DNA from: JAKFWI01 sp035549875 | GTDB taxonomy: Bacteria > Pseudomonadota > Alphaproteobacteria > Caulobacterales > Aquidulcibacteraceae | NCBI GenBank assembly: GCA_035549875.1 | Contig: DASZPV010000083.1 | Location: 1 to 24,719, forward strand | Length of the DNA stretch: 24,719 nucleotides | Direction of reading: 5' to 3' | Shown: one piece after another, positions 1 to 9,112 of the stretch | Layout of the letters: each line of letters starts with the position of its first letter | How positions within the stretch are numbered: the stretch's first letter is position 1 | The notes under the pieces: model-generated | Database searches by the model: none | What the model saw: the letters and a program-made list of their open reading frames with translations, nothing else | Told to the model about the DNA's origin: nothing | Translations under genes and position numbers: made by a program

Positions 1-912
1 GTATTTTTGCATGCCGCTTTGCGAAATTGCGCCGATCTGGCGGCTATGGGCGTCCGCTGCGGGAAGGTCGTCCTCCCAAACGTTCAGTTCGGCCGCATTC
101 CGCTCTACGTCGCCATCGGTGAACGGCTTGCCCGCGGCGGCAAGCATGTAACGCGCCGCGACCTTCGGATTGTAGCGGATCAGGAGCGAGGCCTTGACCA
201 TGGCGCGTGAGAAATGCCCCAGCGCATCGGGTTTGGCCGCTATCACCGATGGCGCCGCCGCAAAGCCTTGATTGGGAACATCTCCCACGAGCGGGTGGCG
301 AAAGATGCGCAATTTCGTACCCGCCACCATGAACGGAATGATCTCATAGAGCGGCAGGCCCACCGCCGCGACCTTGCCCGCAGCGAATGCGTCCATCGCT
401 TGCTGATTCATGCCGACGCCCACCATCGTGACGTCAGCCGGTGTGAGGCCCGCCGCCGCCAGCGCCGACTGCGTCGTGAAAACGCCCGCCGAACCGTCGA
501 TCGAATGCACACCGATCGATTTGCCCTTGAGGTCAGCCAGGCTTTTGATCGGGCTGTCCTCGGCGACGGCGGTCACGACGGCGAATTTGGAACTGCTCGC
601 CAGGAACATCCTCATCCGGACGCCCTCGTCATAGCGGCTCACCATCGGCTCGATCGCAGTGGGGCAGATATCGCCTTCGCCGCGCGCACAGATTTTCAGC
701 GCCTGGATTGGGTCATCGATCAGGGTTGTCGTGACCCGCAGGCGCTCTTCCTTGTAGAAACCGGCGCCCTCGGCGACGAGATTGAGCGTGTTCAGCAGCG
801 CCGGGGTTCGTTTGCCGAGAATGACAGACAGCGGCGTATCGTCCGCGAACGCTGGGCCAGCCGCCAGCGCCGCTAGAAAACCTACTCCCGCGATCCAGCG
901 CCGAATGCACAT
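1..912 (-). CDS. ABC transporter substrate-binding protein, NMT1/SsuA-like (3' end cut by window edge)
   Basis: Reading the minus strand from an ATG at 912 gives 304 uninterrupted codons to base 1, so the gene continues outside the window. The start MCIRRWIAGVGFLAALAAG... ends in AFA|DD, a typical Sec signal peptide. The body has features of NMT1/THI5/SsuA periplasmic binding proteins: an early stretch about a leading helix and 'GFYKEE', a 'SLADLKGKSIGV' strand-turn near residue 120, and 'ALAAAGLTPADV' just after it. These proteins bind small organic solutes such as sulfonates, nitrate or pyrimidine precursors and feed an ABC permease. No permease or ATPase is visible here; they could lie beyond base 1. 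The ATG sits 4 nt after the stop of the upstream PQQ-propeller gene, so translation is probably coupled. The ligand cannot be inferred. The family call is firm; the specific role is not. Confidence 0.8.
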   Translation of the reverse strand, partial: MCIRRWIAGVGFLAALAAGPAFADDTPLSVILGKRTPALLNTLNLVAEGAGFYKEERLRVTTTLIDDPIQALKICARGEGDICPTAIEPMVSRYDEGVRMRMFLASSSKFAVVTAVAEDSPIKSLADLKGKSIGVHSIDGSAGVFTTQSALAAAGLTPADVTMVGVGMNQQAMDAFAAGKVAAVGLPLYEIIPFMVAGTKLRIFRHPLVGDVPNQGFAAAPSVIAAKPDALGHFSRAMVKASLLIRYNPKVAARYMLAAAGKPFTDGDVERNAAELNVWEDDLPAADAHSRQIGAISQSGMQKY

Positions 913-916
913 CCGC

Positions 917-2608
917 TTATTTCCGCGTGGAGCGGAGCCCAAACGCATGGAGCTGACCGTCGTGCGTCACAATGAATACTTTTCCCAAAGCCACAACGGG
1001 CTCGCTGAAATGCGTCCAGCCCTTGATGATCTTTTTGCTTGAGTAGAGCTGCTTGCCGGTCTCGGCGTCGAACGCATAGAGGACGAGGTTGCTTACGGGC
1101 GTCGCGCGGAACTGCGCCCCGGCGCCCGGCCCAACAGGCGGCGCCGGTTGACCGGCCTTGGCGAGTTCGCGCTGCAGCGTCTGCTCGCCCGTTTGCATCG
1201 CAAAGACGATCCCATTCGCCACCGTCGGCGAGTCGGGCACGATCATGTCCGGCGAGGTCCATTGCGGAATGAGCGTGATCTTCCCGCCTTCTTCGGAAAG
1301 CTGGAACGCCATGATGCTGCCGTGGGGAATGGCGCCATTGGTAAACTTGAACGGCGGCGCTTTCGTTGAGGGCGGCCCCCACATCGGAATATAGAGGTAA
1401 CGCTTTCCGGCCGGCGATTCATAAGTCGCTAGCGCGCCCCACATGCCTTGGCCCGGCTCGGTGCCGATGGCGGCGTCGTTGCCCAGTTGCGGAGATTGAT
1501 AAAGCGGCGTTGCGTGATCGGACCCGCCGAGATTGGCCGTATCGAGCAGATAGAGCACGCCTTCCTTGCCGATGCTGGCGGCAAGATCGCGCTTGGCGAA
1601 AGGAAACGTCATGACGCTGCCCGAACCCAAATCCAGATCGTGCGTGTTCTGATAGCGCCAATTGGAGGCGGTGAACGAATCCACCAGCCGCGCCACATGC
1701 GGCGCCAGCAACAGCACGCTGGAGCCGAAATTTCCGGACGCAGGATCTACCTGTCCGTCGGCTGTCTGGGTGATTACGCCTCTGTGGGTACGTGCGACGC
1801 CGCCGCGCCCCCACGGGCCCGAAGCCCTGCCGCCGCTGGTAAAAAAGCGCGTCAAAACCGGATGAGCGGGATCTCTGACATCCATCGCGGCGATGTTGGA
1901 GGGATCTGGCGGCGGCGACCCGGGGCGGGGCGTATCGGTGGCGGCCGCGGCTGTGGCCGAGTTCTTGTCCACGATATTGCCGCACCCGCGCGCGCTGGTG
2001 GTGTAAACCACATCGTCGATCAGATTGAGGCTCCAGGCGCGCGCGAACGGCGCCACCATGTCCGTAGGCGCCATCTTCTCGGCGCCGTCGGACAAACTCG
2101 CTGCGCGCAATTTGCCATCGCTGGTTATGAAATAGACGATGCCCTTTTGCTTATCGATCGTCGGCGTGGCGTTGGGCGAATTGGGGCACAGCCAATTGGC
2201 TTCCCGTAGCGGCTTTAAAGTGTTGACGAAGGTTTTTTGCCAAACCACGCGCCCGGAATTGGCATCGACCGCGAACAGCGTGTCGTCGGCGCCGAGCAGG
2301 ATAACCAGATCCTTCGGTCCGCCCGGCGTCGCCGCATTCTGAACCACCAGCGGAGCGGTGAGGGTTGAGAGCACGATGTCCGTCGGCTTCGTGCTGAGCT
2401 GGCTGCTCCACAACAATTTCAGCTTCGCGATATTGGCCTTGGTGAGCGTGGTTTCGCCGCGGTTCCAGTTGGGGCGTTCATGGCCGTAACCCCATGTCGT
2501 CCAGTCCGCCGCACGCGCCGCGCGGGTCGCAGCCTCTTGTGCGTACGCGGCGCCTGAACCGGCCAGAAGCGCCGCCGAAACCAACGCGGACAACAATGTG
2601 CGTTTCAC
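917..2608 (-). CDS. Secreted PQQ-binding-like beta-propeller protein
   Basis: A 563-residue protein with a clear Sec signal (MKRTLLSALVSAALLAG..., cleavage after AYA). The start is a GTG at 2608, chosen because a strong AGGAG Shine-Dalgarno lies about 8 nt upstream. The mature part opens with 'DWTTWGYGHERPNWN', followed by 'LTKANIAKLKLLW', the usual opening of quinoprotein-alcohol-dehydrogenase-like propellers. Blade motifs recur, for example 'LFAVDANSGRVVWQ', 'GVLYLLDTANLGG' and 'LYAFDAETGKQLY'. I see no CxxCH heme site and no adjacent Cys-Cys pair, which classical PQQ alcohol dehydrogenases carry as a disulfide ring. It may therefore be a quinoprotein of a divergent class, or a non-catalytic propeller. 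It lies downstream of the TonB receptor (120-nt gap with nothing convincing in it) and 4 nt before the solute-binding protein. The fold is confident; enzyme activity is inference. Confidence 0.8.
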   Translation of the reverse strand: MKRTLLSALVSAALLAGSGAAYAQEAATRAARAADWTTWGYGHERPNWNRGETTLTKANIAKLKLLWSSQLSTKPTDIVLSTLTAPLVVQNAATPGGPKDLVILLGADDTLFAVDANSGRVVWQKTFVNTLKPLREANWLCPNSPNATPTIDKQKGIVYFITSDGKLRAASLSDGAEKMAPTDMVAPFARAWSLNLIDDVVYTTSARGCGNIVDKNSATAAAATDTPRPGSPPPDPSNIAAMDVRDPAHPVLTRFFTSGGRASGPWGRGGVARTHRGVITQTADGQVDPASGNFGSSVLLLAPHVARLVDSFTASNWRYQNTHDLDLGSGSVMTFPFAKRDLAASIGKEGVLYLLDTANLGGSDHATPLYQSPQLGNDAAIGTEPGQGMWGALATYESPAGKRYLYIPMWGPPSTKAPPFKFTNGAIPHGSIMAFQLSEEGGKITLIPQWTSPDMIVPDSPTVANGIVFAMQTGEQTLQRELAKAGQPAPPVGPGAGAQFRATPVSNLVLYAFDAETGKQLYSSKKIIKGWTHFSEPVVALGKVFIVTHDGQLHAFGLRSTRK

Positions 2609-2728
2609 GAAGTTCTCCTCCCTATGACTCGTTCGGCTCGCGGCGCGAACTCTTGGTCTTTGCCCAACTCGCGGATGCTATCGCATTTTCGCGGCGCCTC
2701 TGAAAGCTGCGAAATCCGATTGGCGGCC

Positions 2729-5179
2729 CTAGAACGCCGCGCGGACCCCGATCAGGAAGCTTCGCGGCGCGCCCGGCGCGTAGAAGGTCGAAGACAATCC
2801 CGGCCGCTCGCCGCCGATCACTGGGCCGGCGAAAGGGCGCGCTACGAACGCGCCGGAGGCGGAAAATCCTGTCCGTCCCAACTGCGCGGCGGTGGCGTAT
2901 TGCTTGTCGAGCACGTTGTTGACCTGCACAAAGAACGTGAGCGCCTTGGCCGCCGCCCATTCCCCGCCGAGATTGAACACGGCGTAGGCGTCGGTCTTAC
3001 CCGGGCCGAGATAGTAGAGGCCATCGGCCTGGTGCTCGTTGTTTTCGTTGCCGCGCGCGATTACGCCCGAAACGGCGATGGCGTCGGCATTGAAGCGCAG
3101 GCGCGGCGTGGTCTGCCAGGCGATCTCGGCCTTGGCGATATGGCGCGGGATCAGCGGAATATGGTCGCCCTTTTCGATGGCGATCTCGCCCTCGAAGCCC
3201 GGCGCGGGGCCTTCGTTGGCGCTATTCGCTTCACCGCCGACGGTTTCGGGGCTCCGATAGGTGGCGTCCAGGAAAGTGTAGCTCGCGGAGATTTGAACGG
3301 CGCCCAAACTGGCGGCAGCCTCGGCCTCCACGCCCTGACGGCGGGTTTTGCCGAAATTGCGGAAATAGCCAAAGCCGGTCTGCTGGCTGGCGACGAACAA
3401 TATGTCGTCGCGATTTTCGATCCGGAATGCGCCGACGCGCCAACTCAGCCAATCCCGCGCGCCGCGGACGCCCGCTTCGATCGTCCGCGCGACGACCTGG
3501 TTCAACGGCGGATCGCCGGCTAGCGCATTTGGCAAGCGGCAGGGGCTGGCCGGATCGGCGCAGCCGAGTTCAATCGCCGATGGCGCGCGGCTGGATTGCG
3601 AAACGCCGAAGGTGAGCTTGAGCGCGGGCGAAGCCGACCAAGAGAGGCCGAGCGCGGGATTGAGTTTCTCGAATTGGTGATCGCCGTCGAGAGAGCCCGT
3701 TCCGCCCCCAGGCGTGATCGCGTCGCGCGCGCGGATTTTGGTGCGGTCGTATCGCGCGGAAAGATCGAGGTGCGCCCGCTCGCTGAGCGCGAGGCCGTCG
3801 GCGATATAAAGGCTTTTCGTTCTGGTCGTGCCGGAAAGCTGCACCCGCGCGTCGAAGGCTGCTTCCGAATCCTGCGCGCCATCGGCGAACGCGCCCGGCC
3901 CGGCGACTGTCACGACGCCGCGCCCTGGCGTCAGGTAGCCGAATTGAGAACTCTGGCTGAAGCGCACGTTCGACGACGTGGCGTTGGCGCCGACGACGAG
4001 GCTATTGGCTCTGCCGGCGATCTCGCGGGTGAACGCAACTTCGATCGTGCCGCCCCATTCGCTCTGATCGGTAGCGGTGCGGTTATCGAGGCCATTGCAT
4101 TTCTCGTTCGGCTCGCTGTTCAATAGAATATTGGCGATGCAGCGCCAGCGTGGGAACGGCGTGTTGTCCTGCGTTTCGCCGCCAAGCGGAAAACCGGAAT
4201 AGCCGGCGGCGGCCAGCGCCGCGCGTTCCGCGGCGCTGGGTTGATACAAGGACTCGCCGAGCGATTCTTCATTGATGTCGCCGTTGATCGTGCGCGTTTC
4301 GATCTCGCGCCAGAACGCTTGCCCTTTCAGCGAAACGGTGTCGCCAAACGCGTGCTGCGCCGTCAGGTTCAGCAGCTTGCCGAGATTGGCGGTGTTGTCG
4401 GGCCATGTATAGACGCTCGAACGGTCGGCGTTCAGCAGGCGCATTTCCTGCAAACCGTTGCCGTTGAGATCGGTATCGGCATAGACGCCGGAGAGCGCGA
4501 TATCCGTTTGCGCGTCGGCCCAGCCGAGTTTGCCGAAGATTTGCTTTGCTTCCGACGGCGAAAAATCGCGCCAGCCGTCTTCCTTGAAATAGTCGCCCGT
4601 GACGAAATAGTTTAACCCGTTTTCCGCCGCGCCGCCCGTGCGCGCCGAAAAAGTGTGCCGGCCCCACGATCCGAGCGCGGCTTCAAGCGCCGTTCCCGGA
4701 TCGGTTTTGCCGCCGCGCGTTTCGATGTTCAGCGCGCCGCCGAGCGTATTGCGCCCGAACAGCGGCGCGCCGCCCTCGACAACGGAGACGCGCCCAATGG
4801 CGCTTTTCGGGATCAGGTCCCAGCTTACGACGTCGCCGAAAGGCTGATTGAGCCGCACGCCATCGACGTAGACGGAAAGTCCCTGTGGCGTGCCGAGCAG
4901 GGGCGACGCGGTGAAGCCGCGATAGCTCACGTCGGGCTGGAGCGGATTGTTCTGCACATCGTTGATGAAAACGCCGGCGGCGGAACGACGCAGATAATCC
5001 GTCAAATCGGCGGCGTGACCGTCTTGAAGGTCTTGTGACGAAAACGATCCAAAACCTGTTGGCCGAAGGCCCAACGGGGTCGATGCGGTGACGACGATCT
5101 CCGGCTCGGGGCTGGCGGCGAAGGACGACGCGCCCAGTCCGAGCGTGCAGAGCATGGCCCATACGATAACCCGAAGCAT
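2729..5179 (-). CDS. TonB-dependent outer-membrane receptor
   Basis: An 816-residue protein with a signal peptide (MLRVIVWAMLCTLGLG..., cleaved near SFA) and a TonB box-like 'EIVVTA' just after it. A plug domain follows: 'DLTDYLRRSAAGVFIND', 'VSYRGFTASPLLGTPQGLSV', 'YVDGVRLNQPFGDVV', then 'SVVEGGAPLFGRNTLGGALNI'. The remainder is a long beta-barrel ending in the aromatic terminus 'FLIGVRAAF', normal for these receptors. The ATG at 5179 is preferred because GAAGG lies 8 nt upstream; a GTG at 5224 keeps the frame open but would put a charged 15-residue extension before the signal peptide. TonB receptors import scarce or bulky ligands using proton-motive force. The ligand is unknown. The following genes (propeller, solute-binding protein) suggest the imported compound is bound or oxidised in the periplasm. 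Confidence 0.93.
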   Translation of the reverse strand: MLRVIVWAMLCTLGLGASSFAASPEPEIVVTASTPLGLRPTGFGSFSSQDLQDGHAADLTDYLRRSAAGVFINDVQNNPLQPDVSYRGFTASPLLGTPQGLSVYVDGVRLNQPFGDVVSWDLIPKSAIGRVSVVEGGAPLFGRNTLGGALNIETRGGKTDPGTALEAALGSWGRHTFSARTGGAAENGLNYFVTGDYFKEDGWRDFSPSEAKQIFGKLGWADAQTDIALSGVYADTDLNGNGLQEMRLLNADRSSVYTWPDNTANLGKLLNLTAQHAFGDTVSLKGQAFWREIETRTINGDINEESLGESLYQPSAAERAALAAAGYSGFPLGGETQDNTPFPRWRCIANILLNSEPNEKCNGLDNRTATDQSEWGGTIEVAFTREIAGRANSLVVGANATSSNVRFSQSSQFGYLTPGRGVVTVAGPGAFADGAQDSEAAFDARVQLSGTTRTKSLYIADGLALSERAHLDLSARYDRTKIRARDAITPGGGTGSLDGDHQFEKLNPALGLSWSASPALKLTFGVSQSSRAPSAIELGCADPASPCRLPNALAGDPPLNQVVARTIEAGVRGARDWLSWRVGAFRIENRDDILFVASQQTGFGYFRNFGKTRRQGVEAEAAASLGAVQISASYTFLDATYRSPETVGGEANSANEGPAPGFEGEIAIEKGDHIPLIPRHIAKAEIAWQTTPRLRFNADAIAVSGVIARGNENNEHQADGLYYLGPGKTDAYAVFNLGGEWAAAKALTFFVQVNNVLDKQYATAAQLGRTGFSASGAFVARPFAGPVIGGERPGLSSTFYAPGAPRSFLIGVRAAF

Positions 5180-5402
5180 CCGCATCGCCTTCGCCCCGCT
5201 TGGCGTTGCTCCCCGCCGCCGCACGCTTGATTGCTGACGGGTATGCCGGCCACTAAATACGCCGATCGGGAGAGCCCGTGAGCGCCATACCAGTCGGCGG
5301 CGCGCCCGCCGGGTCTGCGCCGACCGTTCTGTGGCCGTACACTAAGGTGGTGTCGGGCCCGCGGCATGCGTATAAGCGGGAAAAATATGAAGGGGAGGCG
5401 TC
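5180..5402. promoter_or_regulatory. Divergent intergenic region between TonB receptor and cytochrome-propeller genes
   Basis: About 220 nt separate the two divergent start codons, so promoters for both must lie here. It holds several inverted repeats: GGTATG near 5240 pairs with CATACC near 5288, CGGG-AGAG-CCCG lies at about 5268-5279, and GTCGGCG...CGCCGAC spans roughly 5292-5323. A TATAAG at 5371-5376 could be a -10 box for the plus-strand gene, but I find no good -35. The plus-strand gene has a strong GGGGAGG site just before its ATG. I compared by eye with cobalamin, TPP and glycine riboswitch signatures and found no match. Either strand could be structured; no known element is assigned. 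Confidence 0.4.
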
Positions 5403-6815
5403 ATGTCGCTGTTTCGGCTTTTCGTGGTTAGCCTGTCAGTGAGCCTGTTGGCGCCGGCCGGCGCCGCCCTTGCGCAAACCGCCGCGGCGCAGAGTGCGGC
5501 CCCCGTTCTTGACTTCGACTTCTACAAGGCGCGGATCGAGCCGATCTTCACCACCAAACGCCCCGGCCATGCGCGCTGCGTGGAGTGCCACGCCGGCGGC
5601 ACGCCGATGCGGCTGCAGCCGCTGCCGGCGGGCGCGGCGACGTGGAGCGAAGCCGACGCGCGGATCAATTTCCAAATGGTGCGCGCACGCGTCTCGCCCG
5701 GCAATCCCGATGCCAGCCGCTTGTTAACCCACCCGCTCGCAGAAGCGGCCGGCGGCGATGCGCACCACGACGGCGGCAAGCACTGGACGTCGAAGGACGA
5801 TCCGGAATGGCAGACGCTCGCCGCCTGGGTGCGCGGCGCGACGCTGACGAGCCCCGGCGCCGCCATGCCGCTGCACGCGCGGATCATTCAGACCAACAGC
5901 GCCGGCGACGATGTCTCGATTATCGATCCCGCAACGAACAAGGTCGTCGGGAGCATCGTCGGCATCAATGTCAACCACGGGGCCGCCGCCGCGCCCGATG
6001 GCGGCCGGATTTACGTAAGCAACGAGGGCGATTCGACGCTCGACGTGGTCGATGCGCGAACGCTCCGCGTTATGACCAAGATTCCGCTGAGCGGGCACCC
6101 GAACAATATCTCGATCAGCCGCGATGGCGCGCGCGTTTATGTTGCGATCGCCCGCGGCGCCGGCGCGGTCGATGTCATCGATACGCGCGGGCTGCTCCGC
6201 GCCAAAACCATCCCGATCAAGGGCGCCGGCCACAACACCTACGTGACGCCGGACGGCCGGTACGTGGTTGCCGGATCGATCGCCGGCAAATCCATCACGG
6301 TTATCGACCAGAAGACGGAAGAGCCCTTATGGGTCATGGATTTCGATCTCGGCGTGCGGCCGATCGCGTTCGATACCAATCGCGACGGCTCAACCAGGCG
6401 CATGTTCGTGCAATTGAGCGGCTTCAACGGGTTCGCCGTCGTCGATTTCGCCAAACGCAAGGAGATCAAGCGCATCGAATTGCCGAAACTCGCGCCGGGC
6501 AAGAAGCCCGTGCTCGTTGGCGGCAGCGAATCCCACGGCATGGCCGTCACCGCCGACAATACGCGCCTGATCGTCGATAGTCGCCTCAACAGCGCGGTCT
6601 ATATCTACTCGCTGCCGGATCTGAAGTTGCTCGGCGCCGTCGATGTCGGCGTCTCGCCGGATTGGGTCACGCTGACGCCCGATGGCAAGTCCGCCTACGT
6701 CGCCAACGCCGGCTCCAACGACGTGTCGGTGATCGATATGGGCGGACTGCGCGAAGTTACGCGCATCCCGGTCGGACAAGTTCCCAAGCGCAACATCACG
6801 GCAATGCTGCCGTAA
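5403..6815 (+). CDS. Secreted c-type cytochrome / YVTN beta-propeller fusion protein
   Basis: A 470-residue protein. A Sec signal (MSLFRLFVVSLSVSLLAP..., cut near ALA|Q) is followed by a small cytochrome domain, residues about 35-140, with one heme c site C59-V-E-C62-H63. Its layout ('FYKARIEPIF', the CxxCH, 'VSPGNPDASRLL', a closing 'LAAWVRGA') resembles the cytochrome domains common in planctomycete and acidobacterial proteins. From about residue 155 onward it is a YVTN/NHL-like propeller with repeated 'VSIIDPATNKVVGSI', 'LDVVDARTLRV', 'VSVIDMGGLREV' and 'GRIYVSNEGDSTLDVV' blades. Known relatives occur in PQQ-linked alcohol oxidation loci, but none defines this one. The periplasmic heme could accept electrons from a neighbouring oxidase. 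It is divergent from the TonB receptor and its stop lies 20 nt from the convergent molybdenum hydroxylase gene. The start is fixed by a strong GGGGAGG site. Confidence 0.88.
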   Translation: MSLFRLFVVSLSVSLLAPAGAALAQTAAAQSAAPVLDFDFYKARIEPIFTTKRPGHARCVECHAGGTPMRLQPLPAGAATWSEADARINFQMVRARVSPGNPDASRLLTHPLAEAAGGDAHHDGGKHWTSKDDPEWQTLAAWVRGATLTSPGAAMPLHARIIQTNSAGDDVSIIDPATNKVVGSIVGINVNHGAAAAPDGGRIYVSNEGDSTLDVVDARTLRVMTKIPLSGHPNNISISRDGARVYVAIARGAGAVDVIDTRGLLRAKTIPIKGAGHNTYVTPDGRYVVAGSIAGKSITVIDQKTEEPLWVMDFDLGVRPIAFDTNRDGSTRRMFVQLSGFNGFAVVDFAKRKEIKRIELPKLAPGKKPVLVGGSESHGMAVTADNTRLIVDSRLNSAVYIYSLPDLKLLGAVDVGVSPDWVTLTPDGKSAYVANAGSNDVSVIDMGGLREVTRIPVGQVPKRNITAMLP

Positions 6816-6835
6816 ACACACTGTGGCCAGCGGGT

Positions 6836-9112
6836 CTAGGCTTTCAGGGCGCGCAATATCGCGTCGGGGCGGATCGGCAGACTGCGCACGCGAGCGCCGC
6901 TTGCCGCGAAGATTGCGTTGCCGATCGCCGGCGCCACTACGGTGGTCGCCGGTTCGCCGAGACCGACAGACGCCTCGTTGCTCTCGACGAATTCGATGTC
7001 GAGTTCGGGCGTGTTGGCGATCCGCAGCGGCGTGTACGTGTCAAGATTGGTCTGCTTGATCTGACCATTCTCGTAGTCCGCGCCCTCAAATAAGGCCAAG
7101 CTCAAGCCCCAGAGCGTTGCCCCCTCCATCTGCGCCAGCGCCCCATCGGGATGGACGATCACGCCGGCATCGACCACCAGCGTCAGTTTCTCCACTTTCG
7201 CGACGCCGGTCGCTGGATCGACGCTTACCAGGGCCGCACACGCCACCCAGGTCGGCATGTCGCGTTCCTGGCCGAACGTCGTGGCCACGCCGAGGCCGGT
7301 CCCTTTCGGCAGGGCGGCGCCCCAATTGACCTTTGTGGCAAGGCGTTTGAGCACAGCAGCTTGCCGCGTGGCGCCGCCGACCGAATTGGGCGCGACGCCG
7401 GCATTGCGCCCGGCGCCGTCGAGCAGGCGCAGACGGAACGCCACCGGATCAACGCCTGCCGCGTGCGCCGCCTCGTCCATAAAGGATTCCAGCGCCCAGT
7501 TCGTGAAGCCAGGTCCTACCGAGCGCAGCCAACCGGGGCGGAACGCCTTGTTCGCGAGGTCGTTCGACACGGCGCGCACGCGTTGGGGGCCGACGCTGTA
7601 CCAGTGATTGGCGCCGTTGATCGAAAACGGATCGTACACGGCGCCATTGACGCCTTTCGGCAGTAAGGACGGAACCATGACCTGTGTGGGCCAGCCGGCG
7701 CTGCAATGATGTTCCATTGCCGTCGGGGCGCCCTTCTTATCGAACGCCATGCGCAACACCTGAACGGAGGGGGAGCGGAAAGAGTCGAAAAGCGTGTCAT
7801 CGGCGCGGGTGAGAACCATTTTCACCGGCTTGCCGATAGCTTTGGCCGCAAGCGCCGCGCCAACTGCGTAATCCGCATTGAGCCGCCTGCCGAAGCCGCC
7901 GCCCAGACGATAGGTCCGCAGCACGATCTTGCTCTCTGGCATGCCGAGCGCTTTCGCGAGCCACGGCAAAGCGAGCGACTGCCATTGATTGCCGGTATGG
8001 ATTTCGAAGACGCCGTTCTGCTCGAAGGCGAGGGCGTTGAGCGGCTCCATCTGGAAATGTAGCGCGCAGCCCGTGGTGTAGGTGGCTTCCAGTTTTTTGT
8101 TTGCGGCCTTAAAGGCCGCATCGACGCCGGCGTCCTCCACGACCAGCGCACCGGCCTTGGGATCAGCAATCAAGTCGCTGGCGCGCTTTTGCAAATCGGC
8201 ATCCGAAACCTTGGCGGTCTCGCCGGCCGTCCAGTCCACCTTGACAAGTTTGGCCGCACGGTCCGCGGCGACGAAGTTTTCGCCATACACCATTACCCAG
8301 CCGGGCACGTTACCCGAAGGATCGTCCAACGCCACCGACCGGAGATAACCGGGCACGGCTTTGGCCGCGGAATCATCGATCGAGACTACACGCGAGCCAT
8401 TGCGCGTCGGCGGTAATTTCGGGCGCGCGTAGACCATGCCGGGAACCGATGCATCGATTCCATAGACGGCCTTGCCGTTGGTCTTGTCCGGCACGTCGAG
8501 CGCCATCGCGTCTTTGCCGATGAGCCGGCGCTCGGACGCCGGTTTGATCGGCAGCGTTTTCAATTGATCGGCCGTGAACGTGCGCGAAAGCGCGCCGCGC
8601 GCAACGATGTCGCCGTAGGCAATCGATTTGGCGCCCGCGGTGACCACGCCGCTCCGCGCGACGCATGCCTCAGGGGCAACGCCCAATAGCTTTGCGCCCG
8701 CCTCGATCAAAGCTATGCGCCCGGCGGCGCCGGCCTGGCTGTAGGTAGGGAAGCTCTGCCACACCGACCAGCTTCCGCCGGTGACCATGAAGCCCCATTT
8801 CGGGTCGCTATCGACATGCTCGATACGCACCTTCGACCAGTCGGCCTCCAGTTCGTCGGCGAGGATGCGCGCGATCGGGGTGCCGACGTGCTGACCCATC
8901 TCGGCGCGAGTAATGTGTACGGTGACGATCCCGTTCTGGTCGATTCCATACCAAATCGTTGGCTCGAATAAGCTCGTTACCGGCGCCTTCTTCTTTGCGC
9001 CGGCGGCATAAGCAGCGTCCGTGAAGCCGAATACAACGCTCGTCCCGGCTGCGGCGATGAGGAACGAACGACGCGACGTGCCGATTTCGGCTGGCGACAA
9101 CATCTTGTTCAT
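6836..9112 (-). CDS. Molybdopterin-binding large subunit of a xanthine dehydrogenase-family (IorB-like) hydroxylase
   Basis: A 758-residue protein starting at the ATG at 9112. This start overlaps the small-subunit stop as ATGA and has AAAGGGG upstream; an in-frame start at 9184 would lie inside the upstream gene and is rejected. The N-terminus carries a twin-arginine signal, 'SRRSFLIAAAG' (R14-R15), so the folded, cofactor-loaded complex is exported. Family hallmarks are 'ITRAEMGQHVGTPIARILADE' near residue 60, 'GGGFGRRLNADY', 'AFRPGWLRSVGPGFTNWALE', and the C-terminal 'VGLGEPATTVV', whose Glu (about E720) is the expected catalytic base at the Mo centre. The 'GGGFGRR' form and the lack of an FAD subunit gene place it with isoquinoline 1-oxidoreductase or aldehyde dehydrogenase types that reduce cytochromes rather than NAD. 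Possible substrates are N-heterocycles or aldehydes; the actual one is unknown. Confidence 0.9.
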   Translation of the reverse strand: MNKMLSPAEIGTSRRSFLIAAAGTSVVFGFTDAAYAAGAKKKAPVTSLFEPTIWYGIDQNGIVTVHITRAEMGQHVGTPIARILADELEADWSKVRIEHVDSDPKWGFMVTGGSWSVWQSFPTYSQAGAAGRIALIEAGAKLLGVAPEACVARSGVVTAGAKSIAYGDIVARGALSRTFTADQLKTLPIKPASERRLIGKDAMALDVPDKTNGKAVYGIDASVPGMVYARPKLPPTRNGSRVVSIDDSAAKAVPGYLRSVALDDPSGNVPGWVMVYGENFVAADRAAKLVKVDWTAGETAKVSDADLQKRASDLIADPKAGALVVEDAGVDAAFKAANKKLEATYTTGCALHFQMEPLNALAFEQNGVFEIHTGNQWQSLALPWLAKALGMPESKIVLRTYRLGGGFGRRLNADYAVGAALAAKAIGKPVKMVLTRADDTLFDSFRSPSVQVLRMAFDKKGAPTAMEHHCSAGWPTQVMVPSLLPKGVNGAVYDPFSINGANHWYSVGPQRVRAVSNDLANKAFRPGWLRSVGPGFTNWALESFMDEAAHAAGVDPVAFRLRLLDGAGRNAGVAPNSVGGATRQAAVLKRLATKVNWGAALPKGTGLGVATTFGQERDMPTWVACAALVSVDPATGVAKVEKLTLVVDAGVIVHPDGALAQMEGATLWGLSLALFEGADYENGQIKQTNLDTYTPLRIANTPELDIEFVESNEASVGLGEPATTVVAPAIGNAIFAASGARVRSLPIRPDAILRALKA

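Noticed and set aside
1448..2209. Plus-strand open frame of 253 codons
   Set aside because: Shadow of the PQQ propeller gene, no recognisable domain or ribosome site.
2624..3523. Long plus-strand open frame (299 codons)
   Set aside because: Antisense to the TonB receptor, whose plug and barrel motifs are unmistakable; composition is Arg/Ala-rich shadow type.
5180..5402. Cobalamin, TPP or glycine riboswitch upstream of the TonB receptor or cytochrome-propeller gene
   Set aside because: A GGGAGAG and a GGCCACT string first looked suggestive, but the other conserved blocks of these riboswitches are absent on both strands.
5585..6580. Plus-strand open frame of 331 codons
   Set aside because: Out-of-frame shadow of the cytochrome-propeller gene, Arg-rich throughout.
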